From contig NZ_BPQJ01000044.1 in NCBI RefSeq assembly GCF_022179185.1, forward strand, positions 1-56,045: a stretch of DNA of 56,045 nucleotides, written 5' to 3'. This stretch comes from Methylobacterium frigidaeris (GTDB lineage Bacteria; Pseudomonadota; Alphaproteobacteria; Rhizobiales; Beijerinckiaceae). Positions 1 through 9,802 of this stretch are shown here, in pieces; the stretch's first letter is position 1; every line of letters begins with the position of its first letter. The notes under the pieces are model-generated. The model was not told where the DNA came from. It saw nothing but the letters and a program-made list of their open reading frames with translations, and did no database searches. The translations under genes were made by a program, and so were the position numbers.

Positions 1-400
1 AAACGCCGACACTGCACTAACTTTGAACTTGGACCACCTCGTGGGGGCCGATCACGGGCGCTCACAGGGCAATGACAAGGTCGCCGGAGGTCTGCGGACG
101 TAAGCCGCTGCAAAGGACTCAACCGGCAAGATGTGGCAGCGTAGGGGCCTTCAGTGGATCCGGCGTGTCTCGCCTGCATCAAGTTACCCTTCGTGCGACG
201 CGCTGGGAACAAAGGTGGGGCACGCTACGCCACGGGGTGATAGTTTCGGTCAAGGCAGAGGCGGGGGACATACGCACATATGTCGCCGCGGCCATCTCGT
301 CTTCCAAGTTGGTCTGCTGCTATTTTAGCCCTGTGGCAGTCGTTAGGAGCAACTTACTCGAACTGCCCAACACGAAGGGAATTATCAATATTAAATCAGC
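1..400. other. Left edge, no gene recognised
   Basis: Several short overlapping open frames run through this stretch on the plus strand, but none has a convincing ribosome binding site or a recognisable product, and their composition is arginine/serine-rich as expected for shadow frames. No RNA gene or repeat was seen. Confidence 0.4.
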
Positions 401-781
401 TCATATTCCGACTTTGATAAACCAGATTGCAGCAGAGACCCCCAATCCGGCAGCACCTATAAACCCAATGTATAAGGCAAGTGTCGGATCATAGTGATTG
501 TGAGCGTAACCCGGCCTGCGAGGGGAGAGACGCCACCGCTCCTTGATTTCGGCGAAACGGGCTCGGGTGATGTCCTTCGGCGAAAGCGCGTTGCCGCCCG
601 CTTCCTCACAGGTCCCGAGCATCGCCATGCCAGGATCAAACACCTCGACCTTATCCCCGCTGCGGCCTGAGTCGATGTCGCCCTTCAGCATTGCTGTGTT
701 TGGGTTTGGGGCATCAACGGGAGCAGGAGTGTCGCCACGCTGAGCTGACAGGTGTGGCGGGATATCAGTTTTGTACCCCAT
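401..781 (-). CDS. Hypothetical protein with one C-terminal membrane segment
   Basis: This frame encodes about 126 residues from the ATG at 781; an upstream ATG at 898 would add a Cys/Arg-rich stretch that looks non-coding. The first ~90 residues are polar and probably disordered. A basic segment (KERWRLSPRRPGY) precedes a single hydrophobic helix at the extreme C-terminus (LALYIGFIGAAGLGVSAAIW), which suggests a tail-anchored inner-membrane protein. No family is recognised. It is convergent with nothing nearby and lies apart from the next gene. The purine-rich sequence before the start is weak, so the start is uncertain. Confidence 0.55.
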   Translation of the reverse strand: MGYKTDIPPHLSAQRGDTPAPVDAPNPNTAMLKGDIDSGRSGDKVEVFDPGMAMLGTCEEAGGNALSPKDITRARFAEIKERWRLSPRRPGYAHNHYDPTLALYIGFIGAAGLGVSAAIWFIKVGI

Positions 782-1180
782 CGAGCTTGATCCAATACAG
801 ATAAGGCCGCAGCCTTGTGTGTCCACTTGTACTACGCGTTTGAAGTGCCTAAGCTGAAGGCGTGGCGGATGGCGGATTGTGGCACACCAGCCAGCCACCC
901 GCGACCATGATGACGACCCTCACCGCAGCCCCACTCACGATGCCGAGTCGTGAGATTGTAGAGCGCCCTCGTGAATGTCTCGCATCATCATGCCCTTCTA
1001 TCTGATCCGCCCGGTAGTCTCAGGCGGCTCGCTCCACTAAGTGAGCCACCAGGGTCAGCTAGCCGTGACACCGCGCCGGAAGCGCCGAACTCACAACGAC
1101 CCGCTGGAAATTACGACCATGGACGCCGAAGGGCGTGCCGGTCTACACAGACGCTATGGCGCACTGGAAGCAATGAGGGC
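782..1180. other. Intergenic stretch, nothing recognised
   Basis: Plus-strand frames at 971-1186 and 1041-1301 cross this stretch but lack a ribosome binding site and overlap the better-supported minus-strand gene at 1181-1489. It probably contains the promoter for the 401-781 gene. Confidence 0.35.
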
Positions 1181-1489
1181 CTATGAACTGCGACTTTTGA
1201 GGCTACTCTGCTCGCCCGACTCATCGGTCATCGAACTCGCGAAGCCGCTTGTATTGCCGTCATCCGTAAGCTCAATATCGATCTGTCGGTTGGCGGAGTG
1301 ATCCTGGTACTGCTCTGTTTGGACGGTCTTGCTATCCAGGCCGCGCTGGTCGGTGTGACGCGACTTGTCCCGATTGCTCAGGACCATGTTGTCGGGGAGA
1401 ATGCCCTCTGGCAAGTCGGTCATCGCACCAGACCCGTCACGCTTGCCCTGCGCACCGGGACCGATCTTATGTTTGTTTGCGTTTGCCAT
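1181..1489 (-). CDS. Small polar conserved-type hypothetical protein
   Basis: This encodes 102 residues, starting at an ATG preceded 6 nt upstream by a GAGGGA ribosome binding site. The sequence is strongly hydrophilic (MANANKHKIGPGAQGKRDGS at the N-terminus, then many Asp, Gln, Ser and Thr), without Cys or hydrophobic core, so it is probably intrinsically disordered. I recall similar small proteins from Methylobacterium genomes, but I cannot assign a function. It follows two other small disordered-protein genes on the same strand (1498-1907) with 8 bp between, so the three probably form one transcription unit, read right to left. Confidence 0.65.
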   Translation of the reverse strand: MANANKHKIGPGAQGKRDGSGAMTDLPEGILPDNMVLSNRDKSRHTDQRGLDSKTVQTEQYQDHSANRQIDIELTDDGNTSGFASSMTDESGEQSSLKSRSS

Positions 1490-1497
1490 GTGGTCCC

Positions 1498-1728
1498 TCA
1501 GTGCGAGCGGTCGGAACGATCCGGGGCGAGGCCCTTCATGTTGCTGTGACGATGATGGGCATCCCGCTCACCGCCTCCGCCGGAGATGGTCGAGGTGTCG
1601 GGATTGGTCGATCCGCCCGTGGCGGACTTGCCATGCTCCTCTGGCTGGGGCTTCGAGGAGTCCTGGTGGCTGCTGCCGGGGCCACCATGGTGGCGATTGG
1701 CGGCGCTCGTCTTCTTGGAGGTGCTCAT
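1498..1728 (-). CDS. Small disordered hypothetical protein
   Basis: This encodes 76 residues starting at the ATG at 1728, with an AGGA motif just upstream. The start overlaps the stop of the preceding gene as ATGA, typical of translational coupling, and this decided the start over the longer frame reaching 1998. The protein is rich in Ser, Gly, His and Lys (MSTSKKTSAANRHHGGPGSS...), has no hydrophobic segment and should be disordered. No family is recognised. Low complexity makes it hard to exclude a chance frame, but the coupling and spacing on both sides favour a real gene. Confidence 0.5.
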   Translation of the reverse strand: MSTSKKTSAANRHHGGPGSSHQDSSKPQPEEHGKSATGGSTNPDTSTISGGGGERDAHHRHSNMKGLAPDRSDRSH

Positions 1729-1907
1729 CGATCCTGCTGATAGCCCTGGTGAACGGTGTTGACCTTCGAGTTCCCTGCTTGTCCGATCTTGTCCGGATTC
1801 TGAGTCTGAGACCCGCCCTGGCCCTCCGTGAGCGGCGCTGAGGTGGCGCTTCCCGGACCCTTGTTGGACCGGTTGGCAGGTGGGACGGGCGGCGGTTTTG
1901 TGGTCAT
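1725..1907 (-). CDS. Small Pro/Ser/Gln-rich hypothetical protein
   Basis: This encodes about 60 residues from the ATG at 1907 (MTTKPPPVPPANRSNKG...), polar throughout and ending in GYQQDR. It is the first gene of a run of three small disordered proteins and overlaps the second by ATGA. An upstream in-frame ATG at 2267 would add about 120 residues that read like a shadow frame, so the short form is preferred. The function is unknown. Confidence 0.45.
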   Translation of the reverse strand: MTTKPPPVPPANRSNKGPGSATSAPLTEGQGGSQTQNPDKIGQAGNSKVNTVHQGYQQDR

Positions 1908-2315
1908 GTGTGTCTCGAAAGTAGCGGATATCTCTACCAACCCGTGTGGCTTTACGACGTTCCTGGTCGGTCCCAGAGCAGCAGGGAGCGTATGGCAACG
2001 CACACTTCTGGGAACGTGAACTCTGCCCCGCCCATGTCTCTCGGCGGCCTGTACGGCGGTGACGCCTTTGCTAGCCAGCAGCGTGACCCTGGCCGGCAGT
2101 GCCCCGACCTCGTCGGTGTGGATCGCGGGTGCGTCGTAGGACGCGTGTCGCTCCTCCAGGAGCGGATGCGCGCGTCCCGACTCGGTCGAGGTGATCCGCC
2201 GCGCGAAGCCTGCCTCGGGCGTGCGCGTGCTCGGGCGCGCGCTGCCGCTGACGGCCAGGGTCACCACCTGCAGCCCAGCGCAGCAGCCGAAGGCCGGTGT
2301 GAGGATCGAGGCACC

Positions 2316-3488
2316 TCAGGCGGCCGAGACCTCGTCGTTAAGGCCAAGCGGGCGCCGTAGCGGATGGCTCTGTCCGCGGACGCAGTGATAGAATACCCCA
2401 ACGCCGAGCACCGCCGGAAGCACCGCCAAGGATGGCACCTGCGTGAGGCCCGCCACAAGGGCTGCGGCCAAGCAGCCGGATGCAGCTCCTATGTCCCAGC
2501 CGGCCTCTGCTGCGAAGTTGAAGCGGTAGGCGGCCCCGGATTGCTTCGCACTGTCGTAGATCACGGTCATCAGCACAGGCACGTATAGGCCCTGAACCGC
2601 CGCCCCACTGGCGTTAGCAAGCGTCGCCGCGAGAGGGGACCAGGTTGCACAGGTGCGCAGGATGAAGCCTGCCACCAGCGCACATGAAACCAGGGCAAGG
2701 CAGCGGTCGCGCCCACCGCGATCAATGGCACTGCCGCACAGGAGACCGGTCACTGCGCCCATTACGCCTGCCGCCGCATTTGCCACGCCGAAGGCAGCAA
2801 AATGCAAGTCGAGTGAGAGGAAGAGCGTCATCGGCCAAGCAATAGCCAAGCCGGATGCCATCCAGCCATCGGCCGCGAAGGTAGCGAAGCCTGAGCGATC
2901 GATGGATCGCACCGACTCCCGGATGCTCGGAACCGGACCGCCTGCGATCCCTTTAAGGGCGAGCAGCGGGGCAACCGACATCATCGAGATCAAGGCGGCG
3001 ATTGCGAAATCCACTGCTGGTCCGAAGTGTTCGAGGAGAGCGCCACCCGCCAGTGGACCTAGCACGTTGGCCAGCGCGCCGGCCGCGGCCCTGATCCCAA
3101 CCTCCCGACCCCGAGCCTCGCCGCCTGTGACGGCCGCAGCAGCATGGTAGACTGGCCAGTAGAGGGACTCCGCGAGTGATACCACGAGCAACCAGGCAAC
3201 CAGCCAGTACGGCTTGTCCGCGCCCATGAGGGGGAGGAACTGGGCAGCAACCAGAATGGTGCCGAGCACGATAGCGGCCTGGTAGCCGACCCGTCGAACG
3301 ATGCTCAGTGAGATGAAGCGGAGGCCGAAGCGCATCGACAGCAGGGCAGCGTAGGCGGACAGCGCAGCGGGCAAGCTGAAGCCGAGCTTCAGCAGGTAGG
3401 CTCCTACGAAGCCGCCCGCGAGCGCGACCGAGAGTTGGTAGAGGCTGTAATGGAGCGTAAGCAGTCGGAACTGGCTGTGACCAGGCAC
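2316..3488 (-). CDS. MFS transporter
   Basis: The 390-residue protein has about twelve hydrophobic helices, the usual size of a major facilitator. The loop after the second helix carries the FGLRFISLSIVRRVGYQ stretch and a central basic loop (SIRESVRSIDRSG) separates two six-helix halves, as in the MFS fold. A second-half loop DRGGRDRC resembles the repeated MFS loop motif. The substrate cannot be read from the sequence. It is read alone, away from the mannitol dehydrogenase, so I would not link the two. It acts in the inner membrane. Confidence 0.8.
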   Translation of the reverse strand: MPGHSQFRLLTLHYSLYQLSVALAGGFVGAYLLKLGFSLPAALSAYAALLSMRFGLRFISLSIVRRVGYQAAIVLGTILVAAQFLPLMGADKPYWLVAWLLVVSLAESLYWPVYHAAAAVTGGEARGREVGIRAAAGALANVLGPLAGGALLEHFGPAVDFAIAALISMMSVAPLLALKGIAGGPVPSIRESVRSIDRSGFATFAADGWMASGLAIAWPMTLFLSLDLHFAAFGVANAAAGVMGAVTGLLCGSAIDRGGRDRCLALVSCALVAGFILRTCATWSPLAATLANASGAAVQGLYVPVLMTVIYDSAKQSGAAYRFNFAAEAGWDIGAASGCLAAALVAGLTQVPSLAVLPAVLGVGVFYHCVRGQSHPLRRPLGLNDEVSAA

Positions 3489-4411
3489 GTGGTCGTTTCC
3501 TTGATGATCGCTGGTTTGGAGCGCGTGTCAGATGTGGATGGAGCGCATGAATCAGGCGGCGGTTTCACCCGTGAGCCCAGAAGGCGTCTTTCGAGCTTTC
3601 GAAGGGATTGGTAAACAAAATCTTAAATTATGCTGATATCGATATAGCCTCAAGCAGATGCGACAACGATCGTGTGAGCACGACGAAATTGACCTTCATT
3701 CCAAAATAAAATCAGTGATATTCGAAGCCCCGATGGGCCTCGGCTACACTCGAGTTGGCCAGCCAAACGGCTCCGATGACCTGCGCGACCGCGGGTTGCA
3801 CGGGTCTCTTCGCCGCAAGCTGTCACCAATGAGGTGCCTGAATGACCCATGCTGTGAGGTCTGAGGGTCGAGGCCATCAACTGCTCGGCGCGGCGCCTCA
3901 GACAGGCGAACGAACTCACATTCCGATGTCCTCGATGGTCGACTGAGCCGTCGGCCCGTGGGCGCGTCGCGAGCGTGCCAGGTGGCATGCCCCGACTGGG
4001 CGCAAGTGGAACGGAATCGTGGTGATCTTGAGACGATTCCGGCGCGTGGAATGCGCATGACGCGACCCACCCGTGCTCGGGTCTGCCCGTCTCTGCGTTG
4101 CGCAGCCTTGAGGCGAGCCCCGAGGAGGTACCAACCTTCAACAGGGGCCGGTCGGTGAACCGATAGCTGGGCCATCGGATGTACGACTCTGATGAGCCGT
4201 GGACTTTTTGCGCTGCGATAAGCACCTATCGATCAACGCCGAGTATTGATCTATGTTTGTATTAACATGATTAAATTAGGCACTATGTAAATTAACATAA
4301 ATCGATTAATGCAAAAATTCCGACGAACGAGTCAGAACCTTTTTTTGCGAGAAGCGATTAGTTGTTCCCATCATTTGGCCGTCTGACGGTGCTGCAGGCG
4401 GGAGTACAGAT
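3489..4411. other. Long intergenic region between divergent genes
   Basis: Frames at 3650-4225 and 3744-4175 are mutually overlapping and Arg/Ser/His-rich, as in non-coding GC-rich DNA. The part from about 4220 to 4340 is distinctly AT-rich and lies before the mannitol dehydrogenase start, so it is the likely promoter region for that gene. No RNA gene or clear repeat was seen. Confidence 0.4.
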
Positions 4412-5956
4412 GTGGCTGATCTATCCAATCTGAAGCCTGTAGCATCTGGTCTCCCCCTCGACCCAAGCGCCGCCACGCTTCCGCCACCGAGATTATCACT
4501 CCGCAAGCTGGGCTGCGTTCCGCGGACCGTGCGCCGTCCGGGCTTTGAGGTCGCGGCACTTCGACCGGGAATCCTGCACCTGGGCTGCGGGGCGTTCCAT
4601 CGCGCACACCAAGCCGTCTTCACCCAGCGCGCTATCGAGGCGGCGCCGGGTCCGGAGCCGGCGCCGTGGGGCATCGTCGCAACCAGCCTGGTCCGTCCCG
4701 TCGCGCGCAACACGCTTCATCCGCAGGATGGTCTCTACACCGTGCTCGAGCGGGGACCCGATGAAGTTCGGGCTGAGATTGTCGGCACGGTGCGGGAGGT
4801 CGTGTTCGTGCCGGATGCTCCAGCTGCCGTATTGGCCCGCTTTACGGATCCAGCGATCCAGCTCGTGACTCTCACGATCACCGCCTCCGCCTACTGCCTG
4901 CACCCCTCGAGCGGCCGCATCTGCCCCGACCACCCCGCTATCCAGCGGGATCTGCACTCTGGCACGCCGAGCAGCGCGCTGGGCGTGCTGGTGAGTGGCT
5001 TGGCCGAGGTGCGCAAGGCGGGGCGACGCCCACCCGCGGTGATGTCCTGCGACAACCTCGAGAGCAACGGCCGCACGTTGCGCCAAGCCGCGGTGGACTA
5101 CGCCGCGCTGCGGGACGACGGCTTGGCGAACTGGATTGCTCATGCCGTCCAGTTTCCCAGCTCCATGGTGGACCGGATCGTACCGGCTGCGACCGTGCTG
5201 GACGCGGCCGATGCGACCGCGCTGCTCGGGTTAGGAGATGACGCCGCCGTTTCGGCCGAACCGTTTAGACAATGGGTGATTGAAGCGTTCGAGGGGCCTC
5301 GGCCACTCTGGGAGGCGGGCGGCGCTGAGTTCGTGACCGATGTTGCTCCCTGGGAGGCGTCGAAGCTGCGGCTGTTGAACGGCACCCACATGGCCATCGC
5401 ATATCTTGGGACGCTGGCTGGCCTGGGAACGGTCGCGTCCTTCGTGGCGGATCCGCTTTTTGCCGACTACGCTCGCCGCTTCATGCTCCAGGAGCAGATG
5501 CCTACCCTGCCACCGAGCGGACACGACATCGAAGCCTACGCCCACCAGCTCCTTGAGCGCTGGCGCAATCCCAACATCGCACATCAGCTCAGCCGCGTCG
5601 GCCGGAACGGCTCGCAGAAGCTGCAACCGCGGCTACTCGCCTCCTTGCGTGACAACCTCCGGGCTGGCCGTCCCGTCTCCTGTACGCTGCTCGCCATCGC
5701 TGCCTGGATTTGCTGCGCCTCCGGAGCTTCCGGACCGGCTCAGGCAATGGAGGATCCGCTCGCCGGCGAGCTGACCCGCCTGAGCGAGGCGTCAGGCGAT
5801 GATCTCGGCCGCCTCGCAACATCGGTCCTGCAGCTAGAGGACGTCTTCGGGTGCGAGCTGCCCCGCCTCGAAACTGTCCGGACCGAGCTCGCCGATTTGA
5901 TGGGACAGCTGCGAGCCCACGGAGTTCACCGCACCGTTGCCAACCTCTTGGGCTGA
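4412..5956 (+). CDS. Mannitol dehydrogenase family protein (long-chain polyol dehydrogenase)
   Basis: The 514-residue protein belongs to the long-chain mannitol dehydrogenase family (mannitol 2-dehydrogenase, fructuronate reductase, tagaturonate reductase), NAD(P)-dependent oxidation of polyols or reduction of keto-sugars in the cytosol. The N-terminal Rossmann region has the family signature LHLGCGAFHRAHQA near residue 57. The catalytic triad of the family is visible in KLRLLNGTHMAIAYLG: Lys, Asn five residues later and His three after that, the spacing known from the Pseudomonas enzyme. Length matches the family. The start is a GTG with GGGAG upstream. No sugar transporter or regulator is adjacent, so the exact substrate (mannitol, arabitol or fructuronate) is open. 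Confidence 0.88.
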   Translation: MADLSNLKPVASGLPLDPSAATLPPPRLSLRKLGCVPRTVRRPGFEVAALRPGILHLGCGAFHRAHQAVFTQRAIEAAPGPEPAPWGIVATSLVRPVARNTLHPQDGLYTVLERGPDEVRAEIVGTVREVVFVPDAPAAVLARFTDPAIQLVTLTITASAYCLHPSSGRICPDHPAIQRDLHSGTPSSALGVLVSGLAEVRKAGRRPPAVMSCDNLESNGRTLRQAAVDYAALRDDGLANWIAHAVQFPSSMVDRIVPAATVLDAADATALLGLGDDAAVSAEPFRQWVIEAFEGPRPLWEAGGAEFVTDVAPWEASKLRLLNGTHMAIAYLGTLAGLGTVASFVADPLFADYARRFMLQEQMPTLPPSGHDIEAYAHQLLERWRNPNIAHQLSRVGRNGSQKLQPRLLASLRDNLRAGRPVSCTLLAIAAWICCASGASGPAQAMEDPLAGELTRLSEASGDDLGRLATSVLQLEDVFGCELPRLETVRTELADLMGQLRAHGVHRTVANLLG

Positions 5957-6089
5957 CCTGGACAGCTTCAACCGACACTGCCGTCGAGATTGGCGACGCA
6001 GATGGAAGCGAGTTCATTGCAGGAGCACAATGATAAGCGATGTCGAGGACGACATCGCGCAGGTGACGGATAGCCTACTCGCCGAGCAC

Positions 6090-6968
6090 TCATGAACCAC
6101 TTTTCGACCGAGACCCTGGGTTCGTAGGCAGCCCGGACATGGGGTAAGGCGAGTCCGAGAAAAGACATCGCTGCTGCTCGTAGAGCCAGCGCAACGCCTC
6201 GGGGCATCCGTCGAACAGATATTCCCATCCGCGCACGAGTTCCACAAGCAGCGCTTCCGGGCTAAGCGAGATTTCGCGGAGGTCCGGCCCTATCCCGGCG
6301 AACGTGATCAGGCGCTGCTCGCAGGCGAACTTGGCGAGGATGCCGTCCGACTCTTGCATCACGCGGCGTCGTAAGTCCGCATCCTTGAACCCGCCGACAG
6401 GACGGGTGTGCACAACCGAAACCCCATCGATAATGCCGATGTGTTCGTAATTCAGGATCTTCGGCCAAGCTGCATCGAGGCCGAAACCCCATCCTGTCGC
6501 CGAGAGTGCAAAGGTGGGAAGGAGCTCCTCGAGAACCGTCCGGCGGAAGCACGGGATCATGATCTCCACGAACCCGACCTGCCTCGCGAAGAAGCTCGTG
6601 TTCCGCATCGCGATGAAATGGGCATAATGCGAGGCCTCGTGGAGGGCCGGCGCGAAGAGATGAAAGTCGAGTGCACGCCCGACCCCGAACATCGCGGTAA
6701 TATCATCCTGGCGTGCGAGGATATCGTCGTCCGGTAGCCAGATTTGGTCATAATCGCGCCAACCGGGCCATGCGTTCAACAACTTCGTGAGGCCGGTCCA
6801 TTTCGGTCCGGGTATGACGTCACCGATATAGCAGTTCAGGTCATCCTGGGGGCCGATGTCCTCGAAAGGACAGAGGTAGAGGTCCCATTCTCGCGGCCTG
6901 CCCACATCGGTCCAGCACCGGTGAAGCGATTTCCGGCCAACCCGTGCGATGACGAGAGAGCGACTCAT
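6090..6968 (-). CDS. DUF707 family protein, glycosyltransferase-like
   Basis: The 292-residue protein starts at the ATG at 6968, which has a GGAGG site 6 nt upstream; the longer frame to 7094 is rejected for this reason. The opening MSRSLVIARVGRKSLHRCW, the central DYDQIWLPDDDI and the later GWGFGLDAAWPKIL and VVHTRPVGG are as I remember the DUF707 family. The DDD cluster resembles the metal-binding DxD of nucleotide-sugar transferases, so a glycosyltransferase-like role is plausible but unproven. No sugar-biosynthesis neighbours are present. It is convergent with the mannitol dehydrogenase gene, with ~130 bp between. Confidence 0.75.
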   Translation of the reverse strand: MSRSLVIARVGRKSLHRCWTDVGRPREWDLYLCPFEDIGPQDDLNCYIGDVIPGPKWTGLTKLLNAWPGWRDYDQIWLPDDDILARQDDITAMFGVGRALDFHLFAPALHEASHYAHFIAMRNTSFFARQVGFVEIMIPCFRRTVLEELLPTFALSATGWGFGLDAAWPKILNYEHIGIIDGVSVVHTRPVGGFKDADLRRRVMQESDGILAKFACEQRLITFAGIGPDLREISLSPEALLVELVRGWEYLFDGCPEALRWLYEQQRCLFSDSPYPMSGLPTNPGSRSKSGS

Positions 6969-7803
6969 GAAGCCTCCGCTAGTTGGTCGAATCTGGGCGT
7001 CAGGATCGTGCCCATTTGAGCGATGTACATGAGGCTGAGCGAACGCGGTGACCAACAGCGCCGGCCTCGACAGGCTGCCAGGATGGTGAGGCAAAGAAAG
7101 AGATTATCACCGCTTTAGGCGATACATCACAGCGTCAACTAGCAGCAGCGCGAAACTGGCCAATCCTCGCTCTGCTCCAGCAACACTGCAGGATGCGTCA
7201 TGCCACCCTTGCTTAAATGATGCATTATAGCGTCGTCCCAGACCTGCTCAATTCAGAATCCGCAACACGGCACGGCGCGCGGGATACGTTCTTTGATGCG
7301 CGCAGCGGCGATCGCAACACTTAGGGCAAGCGCCGATCACCTAGGCCCCACCTTTCTCGAAGACGAGACACCGACTGTAACGTAGTCAAATCATCAAGCC
7401 ACTAGAAGGCACACGGTGATTGGCACGCCGACAGCAGTGATGGCCACGCCTAGCAGGCGGAACATTCCCGCTCACCTTCCCAGCTCCTCCCTCTCTCCAC
7501 GGCCGAAGAGCGCACAGGTGATGCCGCCGAGAATCATGAGAACGACAGTAATCTCGAAGCCATCCGCGAGGAGACGGTGCTCGATACCCGACTCGAAGGC
7601 CAGGCCCACGATGTATACGTCATATAGGACCGCTGCGAGATCACGAGATCCAGCACAGGTGACGGATCAGCTAACATTGCATGAAGATATCAGGGGAGTC
7701 TCATCCACTCTTTGATTTAAGTTACAATTAGGCAATTTAATCCATAATCCATGTTTTCACTCGCAATAGATCCGCCCCACGCAGGTGCTATGCTTCTAGC
7801 CAG
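6969..7803. other. Intergenic region with a possible remnant of a membrane peptide
   Basis: No complete gene was recognised. On the minus strand around 7485-7665 a frame reads as a short, coding-looking peptide with one hydrophobic helix (FEITVVLMILGGITCALFG) ending in a charged tail; it has an upstream stop and no good start, so it may be a gene remnant or a very small membrane protein with a GTG start. The rest holds only shadow frames. Confidence 0.3.
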
Positions 7804-8270
7804 ATGCAACTGGTGTTCGTGGCCGTCGGCCACCGCTCGGCCGAATGCGCGGGCCTGCATGTGGCGCACCGGATCACGCGCTTTGAGGCGCTGGAGCTGA
7901 TCCGCCAGGGAGTGCGGCAGCGCTTCGGCGGCTTTGCCGCAAAGGCCGCCGGCGTGCTGAGCGTCCGGCACGACCACGGCAGCCAATACATGTCGGATGC
8001 TTTCCAGGCGGAACTGGCGTTCCTGGGCATCGCGAGTTCGCTCGCCTTCGTGCGTGCGCCGGAGGGGAACGGCTTCGCCGAGCGCTTCATCTGCACGCTC
8101 AAAGAGAACGTGCTGTGGGTGAAGCGCTTCGACACGGTTGGGTACCTCCGCGGGCGCTGCTGGCGTTCCGCGAGGCGTACAACGAGTTGTGGCTGGTTGA
8201 GGGGCACCGTTCTCAGCCGCCGGTCGCGCCCCACAGCTTTCACCCGCGGCCCAGGCCGTGGAAACTGCAG
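7804..8270 (+). pseudogene. IS3-type transposase (integrase core) remnant
   Basis: The plus-strand frame encodes part of an rve integrase domain: HDHGSQYMSDAFQAEL carries the second catalytic Asp and EGNGFAERFICTLKEN carries the catalytic Glu of the DDE triad, with the spacing of IS3-family OrfB. The first catalytic Asp and the N-terminal half are missing. Near 8140 the frame shifts: LLAFREAYNELWLVEGH continues in another frame, so the gene is truncated and frameshifted. No terminal inverted repeats were identified. It lies just downstream of the nuoD stop and is on the opposite strand. Confidence 0.8.
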
Positions 8271-8366
8271 ATCGGCGTCTCACAATCCGCGGGCGATACA
8301 CGGGGATCATCTTTCGATCCTTTCCAAGTCAGGGCCCGCTTTGATCACGCCTCACGAAAGGCCGGT

Positions 8367-9557
8367 TTACCGGTCTACCTCTCCGAAGACGATGTCGAGG
8401 GTTCCCAGCACACATGAGACGTCCGCCAGCATGTGACCGCGGCACATCCAGTCCATCGCCTGAAGGTGGGCGAAGCAGGGCGACCGGATCTTGCAACGGT
8501 AGGCCTTGTTGGTGCCATCCGCTACCAGGTAAACACCGAACTCGCCTTTAGGCGCTTCGGTGGCGACGTAGACCTCGCCGGCCGGGACGTGGAAGCCCTC
8601 TGTGTAGAGCTTGAAGTGGCGGATGATCGCCTCCATAGAGCGCTTCATCTCCGATCGCGGCGGCGGCACGAACTTGCCGTCAAGGGTCTGGACCGGCCCC
8701 TTCCCGGCCGGCTCCCGCAACTTGGTGACGCACTGCTTCATGATGCGCACGCTCTGGCGCATCTCCTCCATGCGGATCACCTGGCGGTCGTAAGTGTCGC
8801 CGTTCTTTCCGACGGGGACGTCGAACTCGATTTCCTCGTAGACCTCATAGGGCTGCGCCTTGCGCAGGTCCCACGGTACGCCGGAGCCGCGTACCATCAC
8901 GCCCGAGAAACCCCAGGCCAGTGCCTCCTCAGCGGTGACGATGCCGATATCGACGGTGCGCTGCTTGAAGATGCGGTTGCCCATCACGAGGCTGTCGAGA
9001 TCGTCGAGCACCCGCGGGAAGGTGTGGCACCAAGCTTCGATGTCGTCGAGAAGCGAGGGCGTCACATCCTGGCGGACGCCGCCGACTCGGAAGTAGTTGG
9101 CGTGCATGCGCGAGCCGGAGGCACGCTCGTAGAAGATCATCAGCTTCTCGCGTTCCTCGAAGCCCCAGAGTGGGGGCGTAAGAGCACCGACGTCCATTGC
9201 CTGCGTGGTCACATTGAGCAGGTGCGACAAGACGCGCGTGAGTTCGAGGAAGAGCACGCGGATAAGTTGTGCGCGCCGGGGCACTGCGAGGTTTGCAAGC
9301 TTCTCGATAGCGAGGACGTAGGTCTCCTCCATCGACATTGGGGAAACGTAGTCGAGGCGATCGAAGTAGGGGATCGTCTGCATGTAAGGCTTGCACTCGA
9401 TAAACTTCTCCGTTCCGCGGTGGAGGAGGCCGATGTGGGGATCGACGCGCTCCACCACCTCGCCGTCGAGATCGAGGACGAGTCGCAGTACGCCGTGCGC
9501 TGCCGGGTGCTGCGGACCGAAGTTGATCGAGAAGGTGCGAATGTCGTGCTCAGCCAT
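8367..9557 (-). CDS. nuoD: NADH-quinone oxidoreductase subunit D, stand-alone copy
   Basis: The 396-residue protein is a full-length NuoD (49-kDa subunit of complex I), which with NuoB forms the quinone pocket at the membrane junction. It has the N-terminal INFGPQHPAAHGVLRLVL loop with the conserved His, the YFDRLDYVSPM segment with the conserved quinone-site Tyr, LWGFEEREKLM, RGSGVPWDLR and the C-terminal DIVFGEVDR ending. A GAGGAG site precedes the ATG. No other nuo gene is present: neighbours are an IS3 remnant and a ferritin-like pseudogene. Some usually conserved positions differ from chromosomal alphaproteobacterial NuoD as I remember it (for example SPMSMEETYVLAIEKL), so it looks like a diverged paralogue. 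All motifs are intact, so it may be functional as a replacement subunit. Confidence 0.92.
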   Translation of the reverse strand: MAEHDIRTFSINFGPQHPAAHGVLRLVLDLDGEVVERVDPHIGLLHRGTEKFIECKPYMQTIPYFDRLDYVSPMSMEETYVLAIEKLANLAVPRRAQLIRVLFLELTRVLSHLLNVTTQAMDVGALTPPLWGFEEREKLMIFYERASGSRMHANYFRVGGVRQDVTPSLLDDIEAWCHTFPRVLDDLDSLVMGNRIFKQRTVDIGIVTAEEALAWGFSGVMVRGSGVPWDLRKAQPYEVYEEIEFDVPVGKNGDTYDRQVIRMEEMRQSVRIMKQCVTKLREPAGKGPVQTLDGKFVPPPRSEMKRSMEAIIRHFKLYTEGFHVPAGEVYVATEAPKGEFGVYLVADGTNKAYRCKIRSPCFAHLQAMDWMCRGHMLADVSCVLGTLDIVFGEVDR

Positions 9558-9802
9558 GCAGGTGTCTCCTCACCGCTAGATCTGGCAGCAGGCACTGAAT
9601 CGCGCATTGACCTAGATTGGCGCTATCTTCTGGTGTCCGCCTGTGGCATCAAGCGCACGTCGCCTCGAAAAATAATGTAGACTTGCGCATATACTTACCA
9701 ATATTTAGGGATACGCTTGCGTCCTGCTTGTTCCCGCTATTGGCCCAGAAACTATGTTTGATGTATCTGTCAGGATGCCCGTCAACGGCACCTATCGATG
9801 AC

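Noticed and set aside
3650..4225. Minus-strand frame of 191 codons between the MFS and mannitol dehydrogenase genes
   Set aside because: No ribosome binding site, mixed Arg/Ser/His composition, overlapping alternative frames of similar length and no recognisable domain.
8433..9680. Plus-strand frame of 415 codons
   Set aside because: It is antisense to nuoD, which is unmistakable.
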